From: Pseudomonadota bacterium
GTDB taxonomy: Bacteria; Pseudomonadota; Alphaproteobacteria; Sphingomonadales; Sphingomonadaceae
Length of the DNA stretch: 64,000 nt
NCBI GenBank assembly: GCA_023457895.1
Contig: JAEXAY010000008.1
Coordinates: 1-64,000 of the forward strand
Direction: 5' to 3'
Shown here: positions 35,237 through 43,043 of the stretch, one piece after another
Numbering within the stretch: the first letter of the stretch is position 1
Layout: every line of letters begins with the position of its first letter
Position numbers and translations under genes: made by a program
Notes under the pieces: model-generated
Databases searched by the model: none
Told to the model about the DNA's origin: nothing
What the model saw: only the letters and a program-made list of their open reading frames with translations

Positions 35237-35428
35237 TCAGGGCTTTTTTTGCTTTAACCGCCCTTTTGCACGCTTTGTCGCCTGCCTGACAGCTTTGTTC
35301 ATCTTGGCGACAGGATTGGAAATGTAGACCAATTCTCGAAGACGCACATAGGGCCAATCTTCGGGATTTCCCCCCTGTTGCCCCAAGGCTTGGTTCGCGG
35401 CTTCACTCCAAGCGTGACGAACGCTCAA
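35237..35428 (-). CDS. Doubtful small basic ORF
   Basis: A 63-residue frame starting at a TTG at 35428 (read as MSVRHAWSEAANQALGQQGG) and ending in a strongly basic tail (KMNKAVRQATKRAKGRLKQK). No good ribosome binding site precedes it and no family is recognised. The amino acid composition is protein-like (DWPYVRLRELVYIS in the middle), so it could be a real small DNA-binding protein or a remnant of a longer, transferred gene. Listed because nothing else explains this stretch. Confidence 0.28.
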   Translation of the reverse strand: MSVRHAWSEAANQALGQQGGNPEDWPYVRLRELVYISNPVAKMNKAVRQATKRAKGRLKQKKP

Positions 35429-35450
35429 TAAAAGGCCCTCGCTCCACTTG

Positions 35451-35471
35451 CCCCCGGAGCGGGGGTTTTTT
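35451..35471 (+). terminator. Intrinsic terminator upstream of exonuclease III gene
   Basis: CCCCC at 35451-35455 and GGGGG at 35461-35465 around a GGAGC loop, followed by six Ts (35466-35471). It points rightward. The transcript it ends is not obvious; it lies 65 bases before the exonuclease III start. Confidence 0.75.
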
Positions 35472-35535
35472 ATGTTTCAGACCCACTTTCGTGTCCGGTT
35501 GCAAGCCCGCGCGCGGCGCACTAGAGCCGTCTCCC

Positions 35536-36330
35536 ATGTCATCGACCATCAAGATCGCTTCATGGAACATCAATTCGGTGCGCGCGCGTATCGGCATCGT
35601 GGAGCATTTTTTACGCGAAGAATCGCCCGACGTGCTGTGTCTGCAGGAAACGAAGGTGATGGACGATCTTTTCCCTGGCGAGATGTTCCGCCAGCTTGGC
35701 TACACCCACCAGATATTGCACGGCCAGCGCATGCATCACGGCGTCGCCATCGTCAGCAAGCTGCCGATCTATGAGGACGACCGGCTCGACTGGCAGGCGA
35801 ATCGCGAGGCGCGCCATGTCGGCGTCGCGCTCGAAAACGGCATCCGCATCGAGAATGTCTATGTGCCCGCGGGCGGTGACATTCCCGACCGCGAACTCAA
35901 TCCCAAATTCGGGCAGAAGCTCGACTTTCTGGGCCGGATGATCGAATGGTCGGGCGGCATCAGCCACCGCACCATCCTCACCGGCGACTTCAATATCGCA
36001 CCGCTCGAAAGCGACGTGTGGAGCCACAAGCAACTTCTCGATGTGGTCAGCCATACTCCGATCGAGGTCGCAACGCTCGGGCGCCTGCGCGATGCGGGCG
36101 ACTGGGTCGATCTCGGGCGGCATTTCTATCCCGCGCCCGAACGGCTCTACACCTGGTGGAGTTATCGCGCCAAGGACTGGGCGGCGTCCGACCGCGGGCG
36201 GCGGCTCGACCATATGTGGGTGACGCCCGACCTCAAGGAAAAGGCTGTAAGCCACCGCGTTCATGAATGCTGCCGTAGCTGGGAGCGGCCGTCCGACCAT
36301 GTACCGATCGTCACGGAGTTTGCCTTTTGA
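35536..36330 (+). CDS. xthA: Exodeoxyribonuclease III (AP endonuclease)
   Basis: 264 residues from the ATG at 35536 (MSSTIKIASWNINSVRARI). Exonuclease III/AP-endonuclease fold of base excision repair: KIASWNINSVRARI, LCLQETKVMDD (metal-binding Glu), GVAIVSKLPI, ILTGDFNIAP (catalytic Asp/Asn), and the C-terminal RLDHMWVTPDL plus SDHVPIVTEF with the catalytic His. The length is normal. A TTG start for ribA overlaps its stop, so translation is probably coupled. Confidence 0.95.
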   Translation: MSSTIKIASWNINSVRARIGIVEHFLREESPDVLCLQETKVMDDLFPGEMFRQLGYTHQILHGQRMHHGVAIVSKLPIYEDDRLDWQANREARHVGVALENGIRIENVYVPAGGDIPDRELNPKFGQKLDFLGRMIEWSGGISHRTILTGDFNIAPLESDVWSHKQLLDVVSHTPIEVATLGRLRDAGDWVDLGRHFYPAPERLYTWWSYRAKDWAASDRGRRLDHMWVTPDLKEKAVSHRVHECCRSWERPSDHVPIVTEFAF

Positions 36331-37403
36331 GCAGCTTCGCGCCCGATGATCCGAGGAGCGCGGCGCAGGCGGTCGATGCGCTGCGGCGCGGCTGGCCGGT
36401 GACGGTGAGCGGCAAGGACGGGAAAATATCCATTCTGGCGATCGAAACCGCCGACGATCCGGGTCTCGCACAGTTTGATGCCGGGGCACCCGCCCGTCTC
36501 CTGATCTCGGGAGAGCGCGCGGCGACGCTCAAGATCAGCAACCAGCTGGCGGCCGCACATCCCGGTCCCGTGGCCTTGCAGCGCCATATGGGAGACGGCA
36601 TCGCCCGCGCCATGGCCATCGCCGATCCGGCGCAGGACCTCACCCATCCGATGAAGGGACCGTTTGCGGCCTGCGACGAAGGCGATCGCGAACTGGCCGC
36701 CGCCGGGCTGGCACTGTTGCTCCATGCCGGCCTGCTGCCCGCCGCCTTCCTGCGAACCGAACCCGTGGCGGAGACGGTGCGCGTCAGCCTCGATGCGGTT
36801 GCGGCGCTCAATGATGCAGGGCAGCTTCATATCGCCGCCCGCGCGCGGCTACCGGTCAGCGCGTCCGAAAGCGGCGAAATGACGGTGTTCCGTTCGACCT
36901 CCGACCCGCTTGAGCATGTCGCGCTGACGCTCGGGACGCGCGATGGCAGCGTGCCGGTTGTCCGGCTCCATTCGGAATGCCTTACCGGCGATGTGTTCGG
37001 CAGCCTCAAATGCGATTGCGGGCCACAGCTTCATCATGCGCTCCACAAGATCGCCGGCGCGCCGTGGGGCATCCTCCTTTACCTGCGCCAGGAAGGGCGC
37101 GGGATCGGCCTCATCAACAAACTGCGCGCCTATCAGTTGCAGGATCAGGGGTTCGATACGGTCGAGGCCAATCTCCGGCTCGGCTTTCCGGTCGAGATGC
37201 GCAACTTTGCGATCGCCGCGGAAATGCTGCGTCAGATGAACGTGCCCGCGGTGCGGCTGATGACCAATAATCCGGAGAAAGTCGCACGGCTCGAAGCCGA
37301 GGGCATCAAGGTGGTCGAACGGCTGCCCCATGCGCTTCCTGCCAATCCGCACAACCAGCGCTATCTCGACACCAAGCGCGACAAGACCGGGCATCAATTT
37401 TGA
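36327..37403 (+). CDS. ribA: GTP cyclohydrolase II with divergent N-terminal domain
   Basis: 358 residues, start TTG at 36327 (TTG AGC AGC TTC) overlapping the exonuclease stop; GGAG lies nine bases upstream. The C-terminal 200 residues are GTP cyclohydrolase II, which opens GTP to start riboflavin synthesis: zinc cysteines in HSECLTGDVFGSLKCDCG, catalytic RQEGRGIGL, and TNNPEKVARLEAEGI. The first 150 residues resemble the position of a RibB (dihydroxybutanone-phosphate synthase) domain, but the RibB acidic active-site motif (DxExExD-like) is not seen, so that activity is probably absent. No FMN riboswitch was found upstream. Confidence 0.93.
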   Translation: MSSFAPDDPRSAAQAVDALRRGWPVTVSGKDGKISILAIETADDPGLAQFDAGAPARLLISGERAATLKISNQLAAAHPGPVALQRHMGDGIARAMAIADPAQDLTHPMKGPFAACDEGDRELAAAGLALLLHAGLLPAAFLRTEPVAETVRVSLDAVAALNDAGQLHIAARARLPVSASESGEMTVFRSTSDPLEHVALTLGTRDGSVPVVRLHSECLTGDVFGSLKCDCGPQLHHALHKIAGAPWGILLYLRQEGRGIGLINKLRAYQLQDQGFDTVEANLRLGFPVEMRNFAIAAEMLRQMNVPAVRLMTNNPEKVARLEAEGIKVVERLPHALPANPHNQRYLDTKRDKTGHQF

Positions 37404-37446
37404 CGACGCCTTGGAAGCGCAACGCCTGCGCCCTATGTAATCGTCC

Positions 37447-38193
37447 ATGTTCGGAAAAACCCGCGCCGCCACCGCCCCGCTGATCGACGAAGCCGATTTG
37501 CCCCCGGCCTTTTCGTTGCTGATGGCCGAAGCCCGCATGCTTCCGGCACTGATGCGCACGCGTGCAAGGCCCGAGGTCAAGCCCCGCGCCAGGGTCGGCG
37601 ATGGCAGTCCGGTTGTCACGCTCCCCGGCTTTTGCGCCGATGATGAGGCGATGCGGCAGCTGAGGCTCAACCTCAACGAGGCGGGTTTCGCCGCGAAACG
37701 CTGGAAGCTCGGGCGGAATTTCGGCGCGCAGATCGATACGCTGGACCGGATCGACGAACGTGTGCGCTATGTCGCCAACAAGACCGGCCGCAAGGTCCAC
37801 CTCGTAGGCTGGAGCCTCGGCGGGATCATGGCGCGCGAATATGCCAAGGCGCATCCGGGCCTCGTTGCCAGCGTGATTACGCTGGGCTCACCATTTTCCG
37901 GATCGATGAAGGCCAACCATGCCTGGCGCCTGTACGAGATGATCGCAGGGCACAAGGTCGATGAGCCGCCCGTGCCGCTCGATTTCGGCGCCAAGCCGCC
38001 GGTACCGACCTACGCGCTGTGGTCGCCGCATGACGGCATCGTCTCTGCCGCGACTGCACGCGGCACGCCTGAACAGAGCGACGTGCAACGCGAACTCCAG
38101 TGCACCCATATCGGCCTTGCGTTCGAGGATGAGGCGATCGACGCAATCATTGACTGCCTCGCCGAAATCAGTCCCCGCGAAACGCCGCAATAA
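37447..38193 (+). CDS. Alpha/beta hydrolase
   Basis: 248 residues. The nucleophile elbow is LVGWSLGGIMAREYA (Ser in GxSxG), preceded by a strand VVTLPGFCADDEAM with an oxyanion-hole-like turn. Acid and His candidates are WSPHDGIVS (Asp) and QCTHIGLAF (His) near the C-terminus, a complete Ser-Asp-His set. There is no signal peptide. The family is esterase/lipase-like; the substrate is not known. It overlaps the convergent thioesterase gene by 26 bp at the 3' ends. Confidence 0.86.
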   Translation: MFGKTRAATAPLIDEADLPPAFSLLMAEARMLPALMRTRARPEVKPRARVGDGSPVVTLPGFCADDEAMRQLRLNLNEAGFAAKRWKLGRNFGAQIDTLDRIDERVRYVANKTGRKVHLVGWSLGGIMAREYAKAHPGLVASVITLGSPFSGSMKANHAWRLYEMIAGHKVDEPPVPLDFGAKPPVPTYALWSPHDGIVSAATARGTPEQSDVQRELQCTHIGLAFEDEAIDAIIDCLAEISPRETPQ

Positions 38194-38560
38194 CATCGGG
38201 CCGCACGCGCATCGGCCGGCCGGTGGCGCGGTCGAGCATCGCCCAGGTGGTCCGCGCACGGACATGGACCTTGCCATCCCTGCCGGTGAATTCGACGCAG
38301 CGATCGAACCGCGCGCCCTTGGGATCATCGGGAATCCATGTCCTGCCGGTCACGCTTTCGCCCGGAAGCAGCGCACGCAGATAATCGATCTCGTGCCGCA
38401 CCACGACCCAGATCGTTGCCGTTTGCGCATCCTCGGGCGCGAGGCTGTGCCAGTGCGCGGTCGCGATATCCTGGATCCAGCGCACCCATACCGCATTGTT
38501 GACATGGCCCAGTTCGTCGATGTCTTGCGGTGCTGCGGTGAAATCGAGGGTGAAGCTCAT
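38168..38560 (-). CDS. Acyl-CoA thioesterase (4-hydroxybenzoyl-CoA thioesterase-like hotdog protein)
   Basis: 130 residues, single hotdog fold. DIDELGHVNNAVWVRWIQDIA is the FcbC/YbgC-like catalytic stretch with Asp and Asn-Asn; IDYLRALLPGE and the C-terminal strands with RARTTWAMLDRATGRPMRV follow. It hydrolyses acyl-CoA esters; which one is unknown. This is a different member from the Tol-linked YbgC at 44445. Convergent, with a 26-bp overlap with the hydrolase gene. An intergenic repeat lies directly upstream. Confidence 0.9.
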   Translation of the reverse strand: MSFTLDFTAAPQDIDELGHVNNAVWVRWIQDIATAHWHSLAPEDAQTATIWVVVRHEIDYLRALLPGESVTGRTWIPDDPKGARFDRCVEFTGRDGKVHVRARTTWAMLDRATGRPMRVRPDVIAAFRGD

Positions 38561-38571
38561 CTTATACTATC

Positions 38572-38646
38572 CCGTTCGCCCTGATCCTGTCGAAGGGCTG
38601 ATTTTGATAATAAGGGACGGGGCTTCGACAAGCTCAGCCCAAACGG
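38572..38646. repeat. Intergenic inverted repeat, GATCCTGTCGAAGG-type
   Basis: Left arm from CCGTTCGCCCTGATCCTGTC (38572 on) and right arm GGGCTTCGACAAGCTCAGCC (about 38620-38640) followed by CAAACGG are inverted copies of each other. Same family as the elements at 19117 and 44221. It occupies the whole gap between the thioesterase start and the pyruvate kinase stop. Confidence 0.82.
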
Positions 38647-38665
38647 AAATATCAAAGGCGCGGCC

Positions 38666-40120
38666 TTACTTATGCTCCCTGAGCTCCGTTCCCGTCACCG
38701 TCGCCACGTGGAGCACATTGGTCGAACCCGGCGTGCCAAACGGGACGCCCGCCATCATGACGAGCTTGGACCCCGCCGTCGCGATATGATGCCGCAGCGC
38801 CATACGTTTGCCCTTGGCGATCATTTCCTCGAAACTGCCGATATCCTTGGTGGTGACCGCATGCACGCCCCACAGCAACCCGAGCCGGCGTGCGGCCTGC
38901 TGCTTCGGCGTCAGCACGAGGATCGGCACCGAAGGGCGTTCGCGCGCCACACGCCGCGCGGTCGAGCCCGACGAGGTGAAGCAGATGATGCCATCCGCCC
39001 CGATGATCGGGATGACCTTCCCCGCGCTTTCGGCCAGTGCGTCGGCGGTGGTCGCATCGGGCTTGGTCTCGGTAAACTCGATGCGCTCGCGGTAGCCGGG
39101 ATCGTTTTCCACCTCGGTCGCGATCTTGTCCATGATCGAAACGGCCTCGACCGGAAAACTGCCAGCTGCGGTTTCGGCCGAGAGCATGATCGCATCCGCG
39201 CCGTCATAGACCGCATTGGCGACGTCGGAGACTTCGGCACGGGTGGGGCTGGGGGAAACAATCATCGATTCCAGCATTTGCGTTGCGACGATGACCGGGC
39301 GGCCGAGCCGCCTCGCAGTCGCGACGATACGCTTCTGGATCGGCGGCACCGCCTCGGGCGGCAGTTCGACGCCAAGATCGCCGCGCGCCACCATCACCCC
39401 GTCGCACAGTTCGATGATCTCGTCGAGCCGGTCGATCGCCGCCGGCTTCTCGATCTTGGCGAGCAGGGCCGCCTTGCCGCCGATGATGCGCCGCGCTTCG
39501 GCCACATCCTCGGGCCGCTGCACGAACGACAGCGCGATCCAGTCCGCACCCTGTTCGAGCGCGAAGGCAAGATCATTGCGGTCCTTGTCCGTCAGCGCCG
39601 GGATCGGCACCACCACGTCGGGGACGTTGAGCCCCTTGCGGTTCGACAGCCTGCCGCCGACCTCGACCGTGGTAATGACATGATCGGGGTGAATTTCCGC
39701 CACGCGCAGCACCAGCTTGCCATCGTCGAGGAGCAGCCGCGCGCCAACCTGAAGCGCGTCGAAGATTTCCTGGTGCGGCAAGGTCACGCGCGTCTCGTCG
39801 CCCTCGGCCGGATCGCGATCGAGGCGGAAGCGCTGACCATTCTCAAGCATCACCGCGCCGTCCCTGAAGGTGCCGACGCGCAGCTTCGGCCCCTGCAGGT
39901 CGACGAGGATGGTCGTCGGGCGGTGCAGTTCCTTTTCGAGCGCGCGGATCGCCGCGATCACGGGCGCATGTCCCGCATGATCGCCGTGGCTCATATTGAC
40001 GCGGAACGCATCGGCGCCGGTAACGAACAGCTTGCGGATCATCTCCGGATTGGCGCTCGCCGGACCCAGCGTCGCCAGAATCTTGACCTTGCGGCTGCGC
40101 GGACTGAAATATTGGACCAC
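38666..40120 (-). CDS. pyk: Pyruvate kinase
   Basis: 484 residues from the GTG at 40120 (VVQYFSPRSRKVKILATLGP); GGAGAG precedes it, while the longer frame to 40162 adds a basic tail without homology. Glycolytic enzyme converting PEP and ADP to pyruvate and ATP. Motifs: KILATLGPAS, RVNMSHGDHAGH, DLQGPKLRVG, KIEKPAAIDRLDEI with the active-site Lys, MVARGDLGVELP, and the C-terminal domain starting ADALAESAGKVIP. Length normal for type II enzymes. Divergent from gapR. Confidence 0.95.
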   Translation of the reverse strand: MVQYFSPRSRKVKILATLGPASANPEMIRKLFVTGADAFRVNMSHGDHAGHAPVIAAIRALEKELHRPTTILVDLQGPKLRVGTFRDGAVMLENGQRFRLDRDPAEGDETRVTLPHQEIFDALQVGARLLLDDGKLVLRVAEIHPDHVITTVEVGGRLSNRKGLNVPDVVVPIPALTDKDRNDLAFALEQGADWIALSFVQRPEDVAEARRIIGGKAALLAKIEKPAAIDRLDEIIELCDGVMVARGDLGVELPPEAVPPIQKRIVATARRLGRPVIVATQMLESMIVSPSPTRAEVSDVANAVYDGADAIMLSAETAAGSFPVEAVSIMDKIATEVENDPGYRERIEFTETKPDATTADALAESAGKVIPIIGADGIICFTSSGSTARRVARERPSVPILVLTPKQQAARRLGLLWGVHAVTTKDIGSFEEMIAKGKRMALRHHIATAGSKLVMMAGVPFGTPGSTNVLHVATVTGTELREHK

Positions 40121-40252
40121 CGCTCTTGCTCTCCTTCGGGTGCGCTCACGCCAATGAACCACGAGTGTTACAATGGCAAGGCTTGCGCATAGCTATGCCT
40201 TGCCCCTAATCGGCGGGATCAAATCTCGAACCCGATTCTATGGAGTGAAATA

Positions 40253-40495
40253 ATGAGCGAGGGCAACGTCGCCGCCGATCAGCTGCGGCTGTTCATCGAA
40301 CGCATCGAGCGGCTGGAAGAAGAAAAAAAGGGCATCGCCGACGATATCCGCGACGTTTATGCCGAAGCTAAGGCGCAAGGCTATGATCCCAAGATCATGC
40401 GCCAGATCGTGCGCTTGCGCAAAATGCAGCCGCATGACCGCCAGGAGATGGAAGCGATCCTCGAAACCTACAAGGCGGCCCTGGGCCTCGAATAG
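40253..40495 (+). CDS. gapR: GapR-family DNA-binding protein (DUF2312)
   Basis: 80 residues: VAADQLRLFIERIERLEEEK, then DIRDVYAEAKAQGYDPKIMR. This is the alphaproteobacterial GapR family, a nucleoid-associated protein that clamps overtwisted, AT-rich DNA ahead of replication and transcription in Caulobacter and stimulates topoisomerases. Long helices forming the dimer/tetramer coiled coil are visible. It is followed by a 15-bp tandem duplication and the YbjQ-family gene. Confidence 0.94.
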   Translation: MSEGNVAADQLRLFIERIERLEEEKKGIADDIRDVYAEAKAQGYDPKIMRQIVRLRKMQPHDRQEMEAILETYKAALGLE

Positions 40496-40523
40496 GGTAT
40501 CAAAGTTCAGGGTATCAAAGTTC
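40494..40523 (+). repeat. 15-bp perfect tandem duplication
   Basis: AGGGTATCAAAGTTC occurs twice back to back (40494-40508 and 40509-40523), starting within the gapR stop codon and ending about five bases before the ribosome binding site AGGAGAG of the next gene. It appears to be a recent slippage duplication. Confidence 0.95.
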
Positions 40524-40535
40524 AAGGAGAGAAAC

Positions 40536-40853
40536 ATGATCGTCACCACCACCCACAGCATCGAGGGCCGTCCGGTCCAGCAATATCACGGCATCGTCGT
40601 CGGCGAGGTGATCGTTGGCGCCAACATGTTCCGCGACCTGTTCGCCGGCATTCGCGACATCGTTGGCGGACGGTCGGGCGCTTATGAGGATGTGCTCTCG
40701 CGCGCCCGCGACGAGGCGCTTGGCGAAATGAAGGACAAGGCGGCGAAGCAGGGCGCGAACGCGGTGCTCGCGGTCGATTTCGACTATGAGGTGGTCGGCG
40801 CCAATGGCTCGATGCTGATGGTATCGGTCAGCGGCACGGCGGTAACGGTCTGA
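40536..40853 (+). CDS. YbjQ-family protein (heavy-metal-binding-like domain)
   Basis: 105 residues from the ATG at 40536, with AAGGAGAG before it. PF01906 (YbjQ_1) features: TTTHSIEGRPVQQYHGIVVGE, GANMFRDLFAGIRDIVGGRSG, EALGEMKDKAAKQGANAVLA and a final strand VSVSGTAVTV. The fold forms pentamers; function is unknown. The cysteines of related metal-binding domains are not seen. Probably co-transcribed with gapR across the duplicated spacer. Confidence 0.92.
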   Translation: MIVTTTHSIEGRPVQQYHGIVVGEVIVGANMFRDLFAGIRDIVGGRSGAYEDVLSRARDEALGEMKDKAAKQGANAVLAVDFDYEVVGANGSMLMVSVSGTAVTV

Positions 40854-40950
40854 TACGCCTTCCCCGCAAGCGGGAGAGGATTGATATATGTCCCTCCCCT
40901 AAGCTAAAGGCGCGGCGACTTTCTATCTCAGTTTACAGGAGCCCTTGCCC

Positions 40951-41697
40951 GTGGCAGGCCATTCCAAATTCAAGAACATCATGCACCGCAAGGGCGCGCA
41001 GGACAAAAAGCGCTCGGCGATGTTTTCCAAGCTTTCGCGCGAAATCACCGTCGCCGCCAAGATGGGCATGCCCGACCCGGACATGAACCCGCGCCTGCGC
41101 CTCGCGGTCAACGCCGCCAAGGCGCAGTCAATGCCCAAGGACAATATCCAGCGCGCCATCGACAAGGCATCGGCTGCGGGCGGCGAGGATTACGAAGAAA
41201 TCCGCTATGAAGGCTATGGCCCCGGCGGCGTGGCGCTGATTGTCGAAGCGCTGACCGATAACCGCAACCGCACCGCGACCAATGTCCGCACCGCCTTTTC
41301 CAAGAATGGCGGCAATTTGGGCGCATCGGGCGCGGTCAGCCACGGCTTTTCGCGCATGGGCCTGATCACCTATCCGGCGAGCGCGGGCGATCCCGACAAG
41401 ATTTTTGAAACCGCCCTCGAAGCCGGCGCTGAAGACGTCGAATCGAGCGATGACGGCCACGAAATCTGGACCGCGCAGGATGCCTTGCACGAAGTCGCCA
41501 AGGCGATGGAAGCCAGCCTCGGCGAAGCCGAAAGCGCCAAGCTTGCGTGGAAGCCCAACCTCATGAGCGAAGTCAGCGACGAACAGACCGCGACGACCTT
41601 GTTCACGCTCATCGACGCGCTCGACGATGATGATGACGTACAGACCGTCTGGGGCAATTACGACATCCCCGACGCGATCATGGCGAAGCTTGGATGA
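40951..41697 (+). CDS. yebC: YebC/PmpR-family protein
   Basis: 248 residues from the GTG at 40951 (VAGHSKFKNIMHRKGAQDKK); CAGGAG lies nine bases upstream. Classical YebC/PmpR family: the GHSKFxNIxHRK start, KLSREITVAAKMG, and the acidic C-terminal region with DALDDDDDVQTVWGNYD. Known as transcription or translation regulators; in bacteria YebC proteins have been reported to help ribosomes at proline stretches. It sits directly upstream of ruvC, the common position for this family. Confidence 0.95.
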   Translation: MAGHSKFKNIMHRKGAQDKKRSAMFSKLSREITVAAKMGMPDPDMNPRLRLAVNAAKAQSMPKDNIQRAIDKASAAGGEDYEEIRYEGYGPGGVALIVEALTDNRNRTATNVRTAFSKNGGNLGASGAVSHGFSRMGLITYPASAGDPDKIFETALEAGAEDVESSDDGHEIWTAQDALHEVAKAMEASLGEAESAKLAWKPNLMSEVSDEQTATTLFTLIDALDDDDDVQTVWGNYDIPDAIMAKLG

Positions 41698-41703
41698 TAA
41701 ATC

Positions 41704-41792
41704 CCCCCTCCCGCACGCGGGAGGGGCTGGGGGTGGGGCCAGGCAGGGTTCCAAGCACCCCCACCCCAAACCCCTCCCGTAAACGGGAGGGG
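41704..41792. repeat. Nested inverted repeat of CCCCTCCCG hairpins
   Basis: Two hairpins of the type CCCCTCCCG-n-CGGGAGGGG (41704-41726 and 41771-41792) flank a long-range pair (CTGGGGGTGGGG at 41727-41738 and ACCCCCACCCC at 41757-41767). The whole can fold as a cruciform. It fills the gap from yebC to ruvC, with the T-rich CTTTCTTT directly before the ruvC start. Confidence 0.85.
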
Positions 41793-41800
41793 CTTTCTTT

Positions 41801-42286
41801 ATGATCATCCTCGGCCTTGATCCCGGGCTTGGCACCAGCGGCTGGGGGCTGATCGCAGCGGACGGCAACCGGCTGACCCATATCGCCAACGGCCAGGTGA
41901 AGACCGATCCGCAACTCGCGATGCCCGCGCGGCTGTGGATGCTCGACACGCAACTGTCCGATGTCATTGCGCAGCATCAGCCCGATGCAGTCGCCGTCGA
42001 GGAAGTCTTCCTCAACAAGAATCCGCAATCGACGCTGAAGCTCGGCCATGCGCGCGGCGTCGTGCTGCTCGCTGCCGCGCGTAGCGGTGCCGAGGTCGCG
42101 GAATATCCCGCCCGCATCGTCAAGAAGGCGCTGGTCGGGAACGGCAATGCCGACAAGGGCCAAGTACAGGCAATGGTCGCCCGGCTGCTCCCGGGGGTCA
42201 AGCTCGCGGGCGCCGACGCGGCCGACGCGCTGGCGGTGGCGATCACCCATGCGCATCACGCGGGCAGCGCGCGGCGGTTGGGGTGA
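41801..42286 (+). CDS. ruvC: Holliday junction resolvase RuvC
   Basis: 161 residues. IILGLDPGLGTSGWGLI carries the first catalytic Asp, AVEEVFLNKNPQSTLKLGHARG the catalytic Glu, and GADAADALAVAITHAHH the C-terminal acidic residues. It cleaves Holliday junctions after RuvAB branch migration. No usual ribosome binding site is visible because a repeat abuts the start. It is upstream of ruvA and ruvB, but each gap is filled with a different repeat. Confidence 0.97.
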   Translation: MIILGLDPGLGTSGWGLIAADGNRLTHIANGQVKTDPQLAMPARLWMLDTQLSDVIAQHQPDAVAVEEVFLNKNPQSTLKLGHARGVVLLAAARSGAEVAEYPARIVKKALVGNGNADKGQVQAMVARLLPGVKLAGADAADALAVAITHAHHAGSARRLG

Positions 42287-42296
42287 AAGCCGTTAG

Positions 42297-42373
42297 TGCT
42301 CCTGCGCAGGCAGGAGCACAGAGTGGCATGGCGCAGCGGTTGCAACCCTAGGCTCCTGCCTGCGCAGGAGCAC
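42297..42373. repeat. Inverted repeat with GCTCCTGC(G)CAGG arms
   Basis: Left arm TGCTCCTGCGCAGGCAGGAG (from 42297) and right arm GCTCCTGCCTGCGCAGGAGC (from 42352) are nearly self-complementary and inverted copies of each other, separated by about 32 bases. It lies between ruvC and ruvA and is unrelated to the repeats on either side. Confidence 0.82.
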
Positions 42374-42428
42374 GGCGAAAGAACAAAAGGTGTATAGACT
42401 TGGCCTCGCGTTCGGCTAAGAGAGAGGC

Positions 42429-43034
42429 ATGATCGCCAAACTCAAAGGCCGCCTCGACAGCACGGGCCTCGACCATGCCGTGATCGATGTCGGCGGCGTG
42501 TGCTATCTTGTCGGCTGCTCGGGCCGCACCCTTTCGGCGCTCGGGCCGGTGGGCGAGGCAGTGACGGTGCATACCGAAATGCTGGTGGGCGAAGATTTCC
42601 TCCGGCTGGTCGGCTTCGCCTCGGCCGAGGAGCGCGACTGGTTCCGTCTCCTGACGGGCGTGCAGGGCGTCGGCGCCAAGGTCGCGCTCGCGATCCTTTC
42701 CGGCTTCGAGCCCGCCGATCTCCACCGCGCCGTCGCGGCGCAGGACAAGGCGATGGTCGCGCGCGCCAATGGCGTCGGCCCGAAGCTCGCCGAACGCATT
42801 GTACGCGAATTGAAGGACAAGGTCGGCGGCGTGCTACCCGGCGCGAGCGGCGGCACGGCAGGCGTGGCACTGCTCGGCGAAGGCCATCAGGCGGATGCGA
42901 TCGCGGCATTGACCGGCCTCGGTTTCAAACCCGCCGAAGCGAGCGCAGCGGTATCGGCGGCCGATGCAGAACTGGGGACCAGTGCAACGCTTGATGCGCT
43001 GGTGCGGCTCGCGCTCAAGAAGGCGGCGAAGTGA
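42429..43034 (+). CDS. ruvA: Holliday junction DNA helicase subunit RuvA
   Basis: 201 residues. N-terminal OB-fold (MIAKLKGRLDSTGLDHAVID), two HhH motifs (RLLTGVQGVGAKVALAIL and ANGVGPKLAERIVRELKDK) that bind junction DNA, and C-terminal domain III (DAIAALTGLGFKPAEASAAV) that contacts RuvB. It forms tetramers on Holliday junctions. AGAGAGG precedes the ATG. Confidence 0.96.
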   Translation: MIAKLKGRLDSTGLDHAVIDVGGVCYLVGCSGRTLSALGPVGEAVTVHTEMLVGEDFLRLVGFASAEERDWFRLLTGVQGVGAKVALAILSGFEPADLHRAVAAQDKAMVARANGVGPKLAERIVRELKDKVGGVLPGASGGTAGVALLGEGHQADAIAALTGLGFKPAEASAAVSAADAELGTSATLDALVRLALKKAAK

Positions 43035-43043
43035 ACGCCATCC

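Larger units (their letters stand above)
35092..35535. other. AT-richer intergenic stretch with a weak hairpin and a doubtful ORF
   Basis: About 440 bases. At 35197-35214 CCGT-TGCT-ACGG followed by G and five Ts could be a weak terminator for the 48-residue ORF. From 35215 to 35450 the composition is mixed and no ORF on the plus strand is convincing. A canonical terminator at 35451-35471 points rightward although no gene ends in front of it on that strand, which leaves room for an unrecognised RNA; no promoter was found to support this. Confidence 0.4.

Noticed and set aside
38672..40192. 506-codon plus-strand ORF opposite pyruvate kinase
   Set aside because: Antisense shadow; all conserved motifs are on the minus strand.
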